Positions 26,601-39,879 of a stretch of 64,000 nucleotides of DNA are shown here, piece by piece. The number at the start of each line of letters is the position of its first letter. The first letter of the stretch is position 1. The stretch spans positions 34,293,375-34,357,374 of the forward strand of contig NC_092497.1 in the NCBI RefSeq assembly GCF_047495875.1, in the 5' to 3' direction. The notes beneath the pieces are model-generated. The model saw nothing but the letters and a program-made list of their open reading frames with translations. It did not search any database and was not told the DNA's origin. The position numbers and the translations under genes were made by a program. Source of the stretch: Pithys albifrons albifrons (Eukaryota > Chordata > Aves > Passeriformes > Thamnophilidae).

Positions 26601-28198
26601 CTCTAATGCTACAAAATCTTTGATCTTTACCACTTTATCCTATTGAAGTGTCTAGCTTACTTTAATTTATGACTTCTAACCCATGGTACACTAGTTTCTA
26701 TAAATACTAGATGGTACATACTAGAACAAACTGACTCAGCACTTCATGCTGTTTAATGGCCCTGCTGTACAAACAACATTTTGCAAAGCAGTGTTAGCAA
26801 TTTCACAAAACTAGGGTTTTTTGGTCTCTTTTCTCTTTCAGGTTTTGAGGAAGAAGCAAAGTTAGAGAGGGGATATTTCAAAAATCAGCTTGTTCTTCGG
26901 TTCACTGTACACTTACAGCAAGACTGAAGGAGGAAGCATATGTGCAGAGCATGCAAAAAGCCCTGCACAAGGGGTGTCCACTGTCCTCAGTGAATCTGCA
27001 GCTCTTGTGCCTGCAGGCAGCTGGTGTGTGACCAACAGAGCAAGTGGTAGCAACCAGATCTCTGTAAGCAAGTCCTTACATGGGAAGCAACTGCCCCAGT
27101 GGCTTCTGCTTTCTTCTTCCCTGTTAACAGGGAAAAGGTAGTGTTGCCAGAATACCTCTGCATGACCATGTTAGAGCTGAATATAGAGGTTCTGCAGAGC
27201 AGCTGTATAACAGAGGGAGCAGAGTGGTCCCCTGCTTCCTCTCTGACAGCTGCATTGAATGTTCTTCCTAAAAATCAGGCCAAGACTTCTTTTTTAAGAT
27301 AAGGATTGATTATGTGGAAGACAAAGCATACAGCTGTTAACTTCTCCCAGAAGTATTTCTGTCAAGCATCATCAAATTTTTGTATTTTACAAATGCAGAT
27401 TTTCCGTCAGCCTTAAGCAAAGGCTGATATGAAGGCTTTAAGTACAAAAAAATAAAATGCTGGGGAATATTTTACAGACTTTTTCACCATTTACTTAGAG
27501 ACTCCTGCCTGTGGCTTTTTTTTTCTCCCAGGATTTTTGACGTAAACTATAGGTTTCATGCATCATTTTCTTTCTGTTCTTGAGTATTTGATAATGTTTC
27601 TCTGTTCCTGTTAAATGTTATGTTAAAAATTGTTTTCTGCATTTCTCCTGTATTCTTTATTCAGTTTGAATTCCAGATGAATGTGGCAGCCCTATTATTC
27701 ATCAGGGCAATGAACCTTTCCATGATATTTTGATGACATGTCAAACCTGTTAGTTTCAGTGTTTGGTGGTCTAATTAGTGGGCCCAACAAACAAATAAAC
27801 AAAGATGTTGTGGCTTTTCCTATTTTGTCATCTAAGAGAGGACATGAGACGGAAAATTAAGAGTGCAGGGAGTCTGAAAAAATTTTACAATAATGTGAAA
27901 GAATAGGAACCGTTATTTGGACAAAATGCACAAAATCAGTGGTGTTCATCCAACTTAAAATAATCACTTTGAATGCTTGAGTACTTGAAAGTGAATCCAT
28001 AAATCCTAAAGGTGTTTCAGAAAAGAAAACAGAAGACGCTCACAAAGCCAAACCTGGTTTGAGGAAACTGTTTGAGAAAAAAGGAGAGTAGGAAATAGTA
28101 TTCTAGTTCTTCAGCTGAGTTTGAATTGCTTCTGGTATTTTGAGATCATCATTACCTAGAATCTGCAGGTCCTTTTTATGGTCCAGTTAGAGATCACA
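20694..28198. other. Unannotated AT-rich DNA, about 7.5 kb
   Basis: No supported gene. Open frames here are short, at most 106 codons, with no recognisable domain. T-rich low-complexity patches occur near 20700-20730 and 22080-22110. I see no repeat family with confidence. Confidence 0.5.
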
Positions 28199-28905
28199 TT
28201 ATCATAGAACCATAGAACGATTTGGATAGGAAGGAACCTTAAAGACCATCTAATTCTTCCACTAGGTCAGCTTGCTCAGAGCCACTTCCAGCCTGGCATT
28301 GAACACTTCCAAGGATGGGGCACCCACAGCTTCTCTGGGCAACCTGTTCCTGTGCCTCACCACACTCACAGTAAAGACCTTCATCCTAATATCTAATCTA
28401 AGTCTGTCCACTTTAAATTTAAAGACACTCCTCCTTTTCCTATCACTCTGTGTCCTTATAAAAGGTCCTTCTCTAACTGTCTTGCAGAATCCATTTAGGT
28501 AGTGGAAGATGCTCCTTGATCTCCCCAGAGCCTATTATTTTCCAGCCTCAACAACCCCAACTCTCTCACTCTATCTTGATAAGAGTGGTGTTTCAGCTCT
28601 CTGACCATCTTTGTTGCCCTTCTGTGAACTTGTTCCAATAGGTCCATATCTTTCTTATGTTTGGGACCCCAGAGCTGGTTCCTGCACTCCAAGTGGAACC
28701 TCACCAGAGCAGAGTAGGAGTACGAGAATCAGTTCCCTTGACCTTCTGGCCACACTGCTTTTGATGCAGTCCAGGGTGCAGTTGGTTTTCTGGCTTGCCA
28801 GTGCATGTTGCTGGCTCATGTCAGGCTTCTTGTTCACCAACACCTCCAATTCTTTCTTCATAGTGCTGCTCTCCACCTATTTCCTACCCAGCCTGTGTCT
28901 GTGCT
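28199..28905 (-). mobile_element. Old CR1 fragment
   Basis: Begins with a decayed CR1 tail (ATCATAGAACCATAGAACGA), followed by the conserved 3' region and the C-terminal coding region on the minus strand (ERVxRRATKMV-like at about 28600-28640; GLLRLE). It is diverged and broken by stops and frame changes. Homology fades near 28905. Confidence 0.88.
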
Positions 28906-29022
28906 CAGGATGGACGAATATATGGCATGGGCAGACCACTCTGATTCATGCCTTGCTACAGTTTTCAAGTCTTGGTTTTAACCTCTTCCCCCACAACCTG
29001 CTCAGGTTGACACCTGCTCAGG

Positions 29023-29628
29023 TGTCTTGGTTTGAGCCAGCAAACTGCTAGCTCCCCCAAGTACAGAGAAAAGCTTTTTGCCACCCACCGAAGGAAAGAA
29101 GAAGGAGGGGGAATAAAACTTCAAACTACGTGTAAGTTAAATTACATGTATTTTTACAGAAGAAGAAAAGAATTAGAAGAGACTACACACTTACACAAGC
29201 TAGAATACAGCAAGACACAATTCCCCATCCCTCAGCGAACACACAAATTTCACTATTTTAACCCCAAATCACTTCAGAAGATTCAGTCCCCAGGGAGACA
29301 AACCCGAGCAGAAAGGAGAGACCCAGAGCAACACATTTTACTTTCCTGTGATAACTGGCAAACCAGTGGTGAGCCTGGTCCTTCCCATCTCCTCAGGGAC
29401 ACCATCATGCGTCCTTTCAAAAGGAAGGCTAAGAAGTGACTGCCCAAGCCACTCCTACTCAGGCTTTTTCTCCTTTGGAGAATGATGTCATAATATGGTA
29501 TAGAATACAATATTATTGGCTAGAAGCTGTCAGCTGTTAGCTCAGCCTAGCACAAGTCAGCTGACAGGTCCAGGCCTACCCCTAGATTTAAAGCCTAAAT
29601 TTAGGCCCACTTAGGTAACCCTATAACA
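29023..29628 (-). mobile_element. LTR of a second ERV family
   Basis: Plus-strand sequence begins TGTCTTGGTTTGAGCC and ends CCCTATAACA, giving TG...CA ends. Its left end is the reverse complement of the right end of the LTR at 54709-55563 (CAAACCAAGACA), which sets the minus orientation. It lies just beyond the old CR1. I found no target duplication (TCAGG versus AGCAT), so the boundaries are less sure than for other LTRs here. Confidence 0.5.
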
Positions 29629-30217
29629 AGCATAGATTCATTTCTCTTTCTGGTTTTATTTTCTTGCAAATAGCATATTTACATGTTATTTTGCATTATT
29701 TTCAACTGTTCTAGGTACTGACAAATCACCAGACAAAACAGAAGGGTATTGTCTTAACCTATGCTGATATGAAAAGTAAGGAAGTTTTCATTTTTATATG
29801 TAAAGGAACACTCTCAAACACTCTAAACTCATAGATATGAATCTAAGTACAGACTTTTAAACAAATTTGCCAGGATAGTTACAGCAGGACACTTTGAAAA
29901 ACTATAATCTATGACCCAGAAAATAGTTTAAATTATAATTTTTTTAAGATTATCTAACCGCCAGAGAACTGGCAAATAAGCCCATACTAACAAATATTTA
30001 TCAGAATTTGGTTATTATTCATGGACATATTTAACAGTGCCTATGGAACCTATATGTCAGAAAAATCAGTGCATCAAAGGTTAAATAGAGCTGCTATTAT
30101 AAGCATTTATTGGCAGACTATATGTGTAAATGGGACGTTGTCACGTGAAAGGGAGGAGAGAGACAGAAATGCAAAGATTTCTAGTCTTAGCTGTGTTAAT
30201 AAGAAATTATTAGCAAT

Positions 30218-30490
30218 AAGCACTTCCAGACAATCAGATCCTTATATTCCCAACACTGCCTATTGACTATGGACAGCATACAGGTTCCAACCTGAGGGTT
30301 TCTGACCTCGGATATGAAGCCACACTTAAGCCAGGGAGAACTTATCAGCTAAACAAGCACTTCCAGAAAATTAGGGCCTTATGAGCCCAGCACTGCCTGC
30401 CAAAGTGCTGGACAGAACACAGGCTGGAAAGATTTCTAACCCCTGCTTTGAAGCTACACTTAATAGCTAGAAAAAACCTTTCCCTACAAC
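30218..30490. repeat. Two-copy tandem duplication, period about 137 bp
   Basis: AAGCACTTCCAGA starts at 30218 and again at 30355. Both units continue with a similar order of words (CCTTAT, CCCA-CACTGCCT, GGACAG, ACAGG, TTTCT, GAAGC-ACACTTAA). The copies have diverged considerably, so the duplication is old. No coding frame runs through both. Confidence 0.75.
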
Positions 30491-31254
30491 AGCTCCTGAA
30501 ATAACATTTATTAATACAAGCATGTGACAGTTATTGTGGGTTCCGTTTTGTCAGTGATAACGTTTAGCTGCAAGATTGTATTTAATTGATAATAAAAGAC
30601 CCACAAAAGAAACCAGCATAAAACACATTCTACAAACACACCAAACTCATTACAATACAGCAGTGTGTCCCATCTTCACAACAGATAAAAACTAGCAAGA
30701 AAGAACTACTAACTAAAAGCACAGCCACATAAAACACTTATCTAGACACTCTTTCAATAACATAGGATGATAAAATATCTTGTACACCACTCTCTCTGTA
30801 ACACAAAGCAAAAGGAAAGAACAGAGCTGCTTCTTATCAACACACGTTGAAAAAGAAACTGCACATTGCAAAAGAAAGCAATAACTAGTATAAAGTAGCA
30901 AAATGTAAAGCAATTTACTATTATTAGTATTACGGTAGCAAAACACAGTTAGTAAAGGTGGTGCTTAAAAAGTAAGAATCAAAGTAGTTTTTAGCATAAG
31001 ATGTAAGACAAAATGTATAAAGGAATAAGCTTTGTAAGAAAGTAAAGTATAGAAAAGTAGAAAGCACATGGTCTCCTTATCCCAACATTGTTCCACGTGG
31101 TAGGAGAAGGCGGGACAAGCTGCCAGCAGCTACCTCAACACGATAGCATTTCTCCCTCTCTGAGTTTAAACTCCAAACTTTCTATGCTTTCTTTTTCTTC
31201 ATGTGGTTTCATGTGACTATAGTCAAAATGTTCTGGGAGGTGATACAGATGCAT

Positions 31255-31315
31255 GGGGAGGGGGGGGGGAAGGAGGCGGGGGCGGCTTCAAGGAGGCCTG
31301 CAGGGGCAGGGTGCA
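31255..31315 (+). other. G-rich tract, possible G-quadruplex
   Basis: Contains an unbroken run of about ten G followed by GGAGGCGGGGGCGGC, with at least four G runs of three or more within about 35 bases on the plus strand. It stands out in an A-rich region. A quadruplex fold is an inference from composition only. Confidence 0.5.
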
Positions 31316-32223
31316 GCAAAGAAAGGCCATGCTAATTTAATAGCATTCCATTCTCTGGTAACACCCACCACTTATCAGTTTGCCTTGCTTTTCTCTTTTG
31401 CTGGGAGCACCACTCCAGGAGACAGGCATTTCCCTCAACCCATCCATGCTTATCAGGGCCATCACCCCACAGATGTACTCAGAAAGAAGTGGAATAAACC
31501 ATACCTCATTGAAGATAAAGAACTCTTAGTGCTTCTACTGCAAGACTGTAATCTTAATTCAAAAATCTTTTATTTAGAGCATTTGTGGCAGCTAGTACTG
31601 AAGTAAATTTAATACTTAATTGTAAATATTCTTTTGTGTGTATAAATTAAACTCACTTTATCACATCCCCAGACAGTATGCAAAGAAAATAGTATGTATA
31701 ATATTACTGAAAAATAAACATTTAAAATTTATCTTTTCTGGTGATAAACATATTTTAAGAAAAACTGGGGGAAGTGGTATATTTCATCAAAACAGACTGT
31801 TTTCTATAGAAGGAAATTAAGAAAGTTGTAAACAAAATTTTTTGGATAAAAATAAAAGCAAATTAAAAATACTCTGAAAAAAATGTTTACATGGTTCATC
31901 TGGGGGTTTATATCATTTTTCTGAGCAGAATTTTTTAAAAATGGCTTTGTGTTGAGGAAATTATTCCATTAGACTTGAGATGCAGTATGTTACTGCTGGC
32001 AATAGACAGGAAAAGCAAAGTAAAGGCTGGTACACTCATCTTACCTGTCTAATTGTTAGATTATTTATTCAGGGTATAGGAAAGAGAATTCAACATAGGC
32101 TTTGTTAACCTAAACAATTTCGTGCTTCTTGGAGTCACAAGTGTAATACAGGTGTTCCATTACTATCTCCCTTGAAAACTGTCCAATATTTCAGTAAGCT
32201 ATTCTGATGATGATCATTGTGGT

Positions 32224-32850
32224 TGTGCTGGTTTAAAGGTGAACCAGCAGGGGAAATGAACTCACCATGAGAGAGATTATAAGTCAGAGCTAAAATTTAA
32301 TAATAATATTACAATAAATACACTGACACACAAGGGAAATTGCTTTCAACTCACAAAAGCCCAGCAGTATAACCCAGTGTCCTGGGGCACAAACCCAAGG
32401 GGGTTTGTTTGCCCTTGTGCTGAGACCCCTGTGGCTCCCCCAAGTCCAGAGCAAAAGGAAAAGAAAAAACTGTTGGTGCAGGCGAGGGCTGTGGTCTGGG
32501 CGAGAGCGGTGATCTCCTCCTGTCAGTGTCTGCTGCTGCTCTGGATCCAACAAGAAGTTTCCGAGGTCTTCTTACCCACCACTTATGTACCCTCAGGGAG
32601 CACTCAGTCCCTCCCCCTGGGTGGGGACTCACACAATGGGTGATTAACTCTGGGAGCCAGGGGGTGTTGAACTGTTGATGGCCCATTAGCAGCTCCACCC
32701 CCCTCAGGCTGGGTGTGAAGGTGATAATGGCACCCTGGGCAGCTGCTGCTAATGGCCCATTGACCTTGGGGAATGAATAGAGGGGGTAGAAAACACAACT
32801 TTGATCACCCCCACACAGGGTTAGCTGGTCCCTCCTGCTGAACCAGGACA
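32224..32850 (-). mobile_element. ERVL-type solo LTR
   Basis: A 627-bp LTR in the same orientation as the intact provirus, with the same ends (TGTGCTGG...CCAGGACA) and nearly the same body as its LTRs. It shares subfamily markers with the LTR at 36140 (TTAAAGGTG near the end, CACAAAAGCCCAG) that the provirus LTRs lack. Flanking 5-mers are GTGGT and GTGGG, a target duplication with one change. The absence of internal sequence means recombination between LTRs removed the genes. Confidence 0.93.
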
Positions 32851-33308
32851 GTGGGTTTTGTTATTAGTATTGTTGTTGTTGTTGTTATCTGTGTCAGCAG
32901 GTCAGATCTTATACTGGAGGAACAGATGCTCTTCAACATATTTAATTTGAGGTCTAGAGGTAAGGAACTTTTTTTCCGAAATTTTAGGCCCATTTTACAT
33001 TATTAACTAAGAAAGACAAAATACTCAGGGTAAGAGGCGAAGTACTGGAATGCTGGTGAAAGTGCTCTCTGAGCAGTAGCAGTACTGGATTTCCATTCTC
33101 TACATCAGTGAATATTTGCACATGCAAAGAGGTGTTGTGTCAGCCTTCTCCTAACCATGCTACTAGTTCCTCTCTGAGAGGTGAAAAATGTAATTCATCA
33201 CGTTCACCTGCAAACTACTTTTCCACTGATCAATTTCTGAAACAAAACTTTTGTGGTAGAATAGTATTAATCATTCCTCAATATGTGGGGTTTTTATCTA
33301 TCTATCTA

Positions 33309-33340
<32 letters not shown>

Positions 33341-34021
33341 TCTATCTATCATCTATTTGTCTGTCTGTCTATCTGTCTGTCTGTTGTTTTTGGAAAGGCT
33401 TTTTTTAAGAATGTAATTATCATATTAAGTATTTTATGAGCCACTTTTTTTTAACCAGGATTTTTAACTAAATATATATGTTCTTGACAAATACAAAATT
33501 GCCACATGGACATACGCAGAGCAAACTGAAAATTTTCTTAATTACTGTAGTAGTTTATAATATGCTAATTCAAAGTTATTGTAGCACTAAGTTAGACAGG
33601 GAATTAGGAAAATCATAGATAGCTAGTGAATCAGTACAGAATAATACTATGGGAGGTTTCCTTATGTATAATATGCCTTTACACCAAAAGACTAAGGAGA
33701 TTTAAATGTCTTATATGAGACTGATTTCTCAGAGTTCACTTCAGTAGAAATTCAAAGAAGGAAAATTCAAAACTGTATTTATTATTCTTTTTATTATTCT
33801 TCAGGTACTGTATTTTACATAGAAAATATTTTTGCACTGTATTATAAAGAAGTATGTGAAGTTGTCTACTGCAATTGATTTTGCGCTCTTGCCTAATGCT
33901 CATTAGCAGCATGTAGGATTGTAGATTCCAAGGTCTGTATTTCTGCTGTCCAGTCATAGTAGCAATGATATGATAAATTATATATATCTACAAAGCGCAA
34001 GAGAAATTGGTAATGATGCCA
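32851..34021. other. Unannotated DNA with a tetranucleotide array
   Basis: No gene seen. A short GTT repeat lies near 32868-32888 and the TATC/TGTC array lies at 33296-33384. Confidence 0.5.
33296..33384 (+). repeat. TATC/TGTC tetranucleotide microsatellite
   Basis: Alternating blocks of TATC and TGTC units, about 22 units, with one broken unit near 33350 (CATCTATTTG). The mix of two unit types in blocks is typical of a compound microsatellite that mutates by slippage. Confidence 0.97.
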
Positions 34022-34350
34022 TGAGAGAACCCCCACCAAAACAGGACTCTGAGCCACCTTGGAATGGGATAAAAGTAAAGGTCCTTTAATATCAGGCCTA
34101 TGGCCCACAGGAATACATGAAGGCATGCACGTGCTCCCCAGTTCTAGTTTCCATGGCTTTTATAATATGATCCCTCCAATCATTACTTTACACATTTCTT
34201 AGTCTAGCCCTAGTCCCACCCCTGTTCCAACCCCCAGAAATTGGGTCTGGGGTTGTCAAGACCCTCTGTCTTCATCGGCTCCTCTTCCTCGGGCTCCTGG
34301 AGTTCTTCCAGTTCTGATTTCTGGGTCACTCTGCCTTGTGTTTATGTTTA
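34022..34350 (-). mobile_element. LTR-like element with TATA box and poly(A) signal
   Basis: Read on the minus strand, there is a clear TATAAAAG (34157-34164), followed about 70 bp downstream by ATTAAA (34085-34090), and a pyrimidine/GC-rich stretch upstream (34230-34330) typical of U3. This order fits an LTR. I could not fix the ends or find a target duplication, and it does not resemble the ERVL LTRs nearby. Confidence 0.42.
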
Positions 34351-36139
34351 GTTCTGCAGGCCTTTCTGATAGTCGTCAGCATTCTATCTTGAAGAGAGTC
34401 TAAACAAGATTAAATAACTAAAGGATTTGAGCTCCCCATTTGGGGGCTGGGGTAATGATAGAAAGACATTAAACTTAAGCCAGAAATATTAACCCACCAA
34501 AAATCTACAGCTACTGTGGTCGTAACATCTACAAAATATGAAAATCAAAAATCAAAAACCCCTTTAGCATCAGTAAGGTTCACTTAGTTGCAATTCTTTT
34601 TCACAAAATATTCCTTTATAAGATAATTCTGTCATGTAAGGAGCATTCTCACTTTGTCTTCTAAAAGTTTTATTTAAAAGGTTAATGTTGTCTTGAAATT
34701 ATTTGAAAATTGTAATTAATAAGGCACATCTTTTAGATAATTTCACCTCTGTGATCTTGTTTCTCTTGGGAGAAAAAAAGGTGCCACAAACATTTCATTT
34801 CAAATTTTTCAAGGTTTCTACACCACACAATTTCTGGCAGATCACTGTTACAACAATCTATGCTTTTTTTCAGAAATATTGCTCTCCTTATTTCTCCTGC
34901 ACTATGTCTGCTTTTGGAGAGGGTTTCCTAGTATTGCTTTCACATACATATTCATTTCTCACTGAGAAATTTCATGTGCATTTTGCTGTTTCTTTGTAAA
35001 TCTGTGCTACATGCAGTGGAAGCAGGGGTCTGCTTTATTTTACTCTTTTAATGGAATCATCTTCCATTTAGGTTGTTGAATAAAATTGTTAATGGATACA
35101 AAGAAACAGAATGAAGTATGTGTGTAAAAAAATAATGATGGGTGATGTATTTCTATGTTAACGAGGGAAATTGATCACCTTAAAAATTATGAAGAGGCAG
35201 TGCTTTTGCTAGTCATGATCTGACAATCTTAATCTCCAGTTAGTCAGAATTGTTTGTTTCTGTCTGTATCAATTCAAGTGAATATATATGTGAGGAAAAC
35301 ATTGCCTTGTCAAACAGAAACACAAGACTGTAAGTTTCACTTTACTGAGAAAAATGTTTATGCCTCTTTGATAACAGATGTAAAACCAATATATTTTCAA
35401 GACTTTTACATCCACAAACTTTTTTTATTAAATGTAATAGTGCCAAAGCAGAGGATAAATCATAGCAAGAATATTAGCATAGAAAACAATGTAATATAAA
35501 AGGCATCCAAAAGAACAGTAGAGTTTACTAGTCTGGTGGCCAAATATGTATATTCTTGGACCAGAAAACAGTGTTTCATCTATTTTTTTTATTTTGTAAT
35601 AATAACACTGATGTAAAGTTAGAAATTATCCTTTGGTATATGGGCAAACAGCAACATCATTGATGAAATATACCAGTGTCTTCTAAGGGTCTGAATGACA
35701 ACTAGAGACAGTAATTCAGAAAGGCACAAGCAACAGAACATATGTATAGAGGTGCATCAACAACTATAGTGGGTATTGATCCCTTGGGATACTGTATATA
35801 CATGCTAATCTTATGGAAGGGCATATTCCAGGTGTCTTTATGGCTTAGACAGACTGGAGACTTGTGTTCTGATTTCATATGAGTTCCAGATCTTGGTTTT
35901 ATCTCTTTTGAACTGGGAGAAAAACATTTTCTTTCCATAAACATAATAAACCTATGCTTTCATCAACCCTAGTCATGAGTCACGGTTCCTGTGGTAAGTA
36001 ATGCATGTTCATGTCCTTTCCCTATGTTATTTGAGAGACAGAAGGTAACAAAGTCAGAATAGCTCTGGGGCTTCCTCATCCTTCCCGTGGTGAATTAACA
36101 TTAGATTCCAGGTCAGATTCCAGGTCACCTTTTTGTACT
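34351..36139. other. Unannotated AT-rich DNA
   Basis: No gene or known repeat seen. It ends at the GTACT target duplication of the next LTR. Confidence 0.5.
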
Positions 36140-36769
36140 TGTCCTAGTTCAGCAGGAGGGACCAGCTAACCCTGTGTGGGGGTGATCAAAGCTGTGTTTT
36201 CTACCCCCTCTATTCATTCCCCAAGGTCAATGGGCCATTAGCAGCAGCTGCCCAGGGTGCCATTATCACCTTCACACCCAGCCTGAGGGGGGCGGAGCTG
36301 CTAATGGGCCATCAACAGTTCAACACACCCCCTGGCTCCCAGAGTTAATCACCCATTGTGTGAGTCCCCACCCAGGGGGAGGGACTGAGTGCTCCCTGAG
36401 GGTACATAAGTGGTGGGTAAGAAGACCTCGGAAACTTCTTGTCGGATCCAGAGCAGCAGCAGGACCTTGACAGGAGGAGATCACCGCTCTCGCCCAGACC
36501 ACAGCCCTCGCCTGCACCAACAGGTTTCTCTTTTCCTTTTGCTCTGGACTTGGGGGAACCACAGGGGTCTCAGCACAAGGGCAAACAAACCCCCTTGGGT
36601 TTGTGCCCCAGGACACTGGGTTATACTGCTGGGCTTTTGTGAGTTGAAAGCAATTTCCCTTGTGTGTCAGTGTTGTTATTGTAATATTATTATTAAATTT
36701 TAGCTCTGGCTTATAATCTCTCTCGTGGTGACTTCATTTCCCCTGCTGGTTCACCTTTAAACCAGCACA
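36140..36769 (+). mobile_element. ERVL-type solo LTR, opposite orientation
   Basis: A 630-bp LTR reading on the plus strand (TGTCCTAGTT...AACCAGCACA). It is flanked by a perfect 5-bp target duplication, GTACT at 36135-36139 and 36770-36774. Within it are a GC box (GGGGCGGAG near 36290), a TATA-like TACATAAG (about 36402-36409) and ATTAAA before the 3' end (about 36690-36700). It is the closest relative in the window of the LTR at 32224-32850, with which it forms an inverted pair. Confidence 0.96.
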
Positions 36770-36774
36770 GTACT

Positions 36775-39700
36775 GTTACTTGCAGAACTGAAGATTTCTT
36801 CCTCACAATTTGCCAGCAAAACTTAGCAAAATATATCCATGAAGCATTATCATATTGTCTTATTTATTTTTTTATCAGAAGGAGACAGTTTTAATGCCTA
36901 TGTCAGCAGATGGTCTTTGTCATCTATTTTATTTTCAGAGCCTAATATTTTTGTGGTGCTGGTTGAAATGGCTTGCATGATGTTCACTTGTTAGCACTGG
37001 AATAATATTTCATTTTGCTGCTCAGACATGTGACTGTGACTGTGATGTGACTGTGTCACATCAGTGGACTCCTTATCTAAGCTATCAAAGTTTATCTAAC
37101 TGAGCCTTCTCAGGCAGAATACTAAGCCCGATGTAATAACTTTGTCAGCAGCAGCTTAATAAACTAAGAACAATTCAAAAAAATCCAAACTTCATATGCT
37201 GTATGTATACCTGATACAGCTGGAGTCAATAAAGCAAAAAATTTGTACTGATTAAATTCTTATCTGATTAATAAAGGAAAAAATGCTTTCACCAGAGGAG
37301 AGACTGTCTGTTTTAGTTTCTGACCCTAATACTAGGGTGACCAACTAAGCTTACAAAATGTCTTCCCACTATTCAAAAGCTGTAGCTTTAAGAGCAGTGA
37401 AAAAAGACTTAGGTAAGAGGGGTAGTATTTGAAAGGTCAAAATACTTATTTGTGAAGATGTCCCCTGATCAGTTTTGGTAAAATACATTTAGAAACTTAT
37501 CTAGATAATGGCTTATCTTTGATCCCTGTTTACTTTATATGCAGATATATATACTTTGTTCAGTAAGCTGAGTCCATTTTCTAAGCATTCAGGTAGTGGG
37601 GAATTTTTTATGATTAGATTATCATAATGAGAAAAGTTCTTGCTCATAACTGATAAATTATTCCAGAAGCAAGACATCTACAGAGTTACTCTTTCTGTAT
37701 TTTTTCTGTTGTCATCTTTCCGTGGCTTTCCTTTTCAAGCATATTATGCTTCCAAATTGCACTACATGGTCAGTAAGCGTTCTCCATGTTCTGGCATAAG
37801 TACAGATAGATTCAAAATAAAGGGAAACAGGTGGTGTTAATTTAAGTTTCCCAGGTGTCTTCCTCTTTGATTTTTAGTTTCTTTTACATTTTAAATTTTA
37901 GTATGCTGTGAGCTGTGAACTACTGCTATCAGTTTGATTTTGCTTTTAGTCTGCACTTCCTGATGTCCATTAAAGCAGTTATTTTGCTCTGCTGTTCAAT
38001 GAATAATTTAAGAGTACCATAAGACTAAAATTGACTTAAATATTTTAAGATGATCAAGAGAACAATTTACATAGGGAAATGTGCCTACATACTCTTCTAC
38101 ACATTTTGCTTAAAATAATCTACACATAATTAAATATGAAGTGCTGAGTGGGAAAAGGCAAAGGTTTTAAAATTATTTTGTATTTAGCTTCTGTTTGTCT
38201 GTCTGCTTGAATAGGCAATTTAGAGTAACTAAATAAAATCTTGCATCATCCTGGAACTACTGAGCAGAAAGACCTTCCTGACATCTATCTCAACTAGAAC
38301 TAGGTCTACATTAGGAAGAAATGTGATGCACTATTGCAGTTGGTGCTGAGATTTTGACTTTTATGTAATGTGCACTTTGGACATTTTACTTCAGCCAAAC
38401 TTTCGACCAGTCCCCTCCATAGAATATATTTGTCATGAACAGGGTTGAAACTGAAAACAAAAATTGCTCTCTTGACTGTGAATGCTAAGCGGTCCAAGAA
38501 GTGTCGCACTACCCTTTCTGCTGTCTCCTACAGATAGTAGCAAATATTACTGCAACCATGGTAACATGTCATTTATTCTTGTTCCTGCTTAATTTCTCAC
38601 ATAATTTCTGTTTGTCCCTGGATGTTTCCAAGTGACATAAGAGTCCTTGTGGCCTGAATCTCTTGCTGACTCCTGTGACGTCAGGGACAAATGCTAAAGA
38701 AAAAGGGGGATGAGGCAGGGAATGTATTAATATGCACATACTACTCTGGCCCTGAAACACTGAATAATCAACAGTTTGTTCAAAGTTTTCAGATGTAGAG
38801 TGGCACAGCTAAAACCTTTGGCCAAGAGCCAGTGACTTGACTTTGGTACTCTTGATATTTTGTGAGGTTGCCTGTGTCTGTACCCAAGAAAGTTGCTGTC
38901 ACCCTGGTGGTAAAACACTGGCACTGTAGGAGTGTACAAGTCAGTGGCTAAGAAGTTCAGAGTAGCTTGTGCATATGAAAATGACTGTTGTATGTAGGCC
39001 TTGGGATAGCACCAAGGAAAACTTAGGGGCAGCTCCACTTCCTGTGCTGGAATGACCCATAGCGCCTGTGACACTCATTGCGCTGGCTGTAAAGGAAGAT
39101 GCTAACACCTCCTCTCTGTGCAGTGGCAAGATCATCTGGAAAATATGGCTATCCATCCATGTTGTGGCACTACTACATGTTAGCATGTGCTTTTGCTTTA
39201 TAAGTGAAGACCCTCTAGCCTGGTTACTGCAAAGCCAGCAGTATCCCATATTATCTGGAATATGCTGCCAACATGTATTTAAAATATTCATTCCTGTTGC
39301 ATCTGAGTATATACGACTCTTCGTATAATCTCGTACTATCATTCCTTCAATACTATTAGGTGATTCTGTTTTACAGAGAGTGTCTGTTCCTGGTCCTTTT
39401 AGGCATTGTTTTCAATGACCGCTCTTCTGCTTCTCTGTTGATAGGATTTGTTGATCTATAGGAAGTTAGGCTGTTTCTCCCTCAAAAAAGAGCATCACTC
39501 CTGTTGGAGAAAAATCACTGGAGAATATATTTTGTGTTGGAAGTCTCATCCTCTGAACAAACTGAGAACAAATTCAACAATTACTACTAATTGTTAACAG
39601 TGTTACGGCTTGCATTAAAGTGTGAATTTTTCTTCTAATGATCAAGTAGTATTTGTTCTATTTGTATCACATTAGAATGGTCATAATGGAAAAGGATGTC

Positions 39701-39879
39701 ACTCCCTTTCCCTTCTTGCCCACTTAAGCCTCTGGCATTTGAAGCCATATTTTCTATTACAATTGTTAGTAGCAAAGTCTTGCTAGGATGGTTTACTAAA
39801 CCAGGAACAAGTAGTTATGCTGTTATACTGGAAACATTGTTTTGTAAACACAAAAATATATTTAATATCTCTCATTTTA
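36775..39879. other. Unannotated AT-rich DNA
   Basis: No gene seen. The 3' LTR and any env of the decayed ERV that starts at 39880 should lie on this side, but I could not recognise either. Confidence 0.5.

Larger units (their letters stand above)
29629..32223. other. Unannotated DNA with a tandem duplication and a G-rich tract
   Basis: No gene seen. Contains the two-copy 137-bp duplication at about 30218-30490 and the G-rich tract at 31255-31315, both listed separately. The remainder is A-rich. Confidence 0.5.

Noticed and set aside
33296..33384. Regular repeat considered as a CRISPR-like or satellite array
   Set aside because: Pure tetranucleotide slippage array with no spacers.
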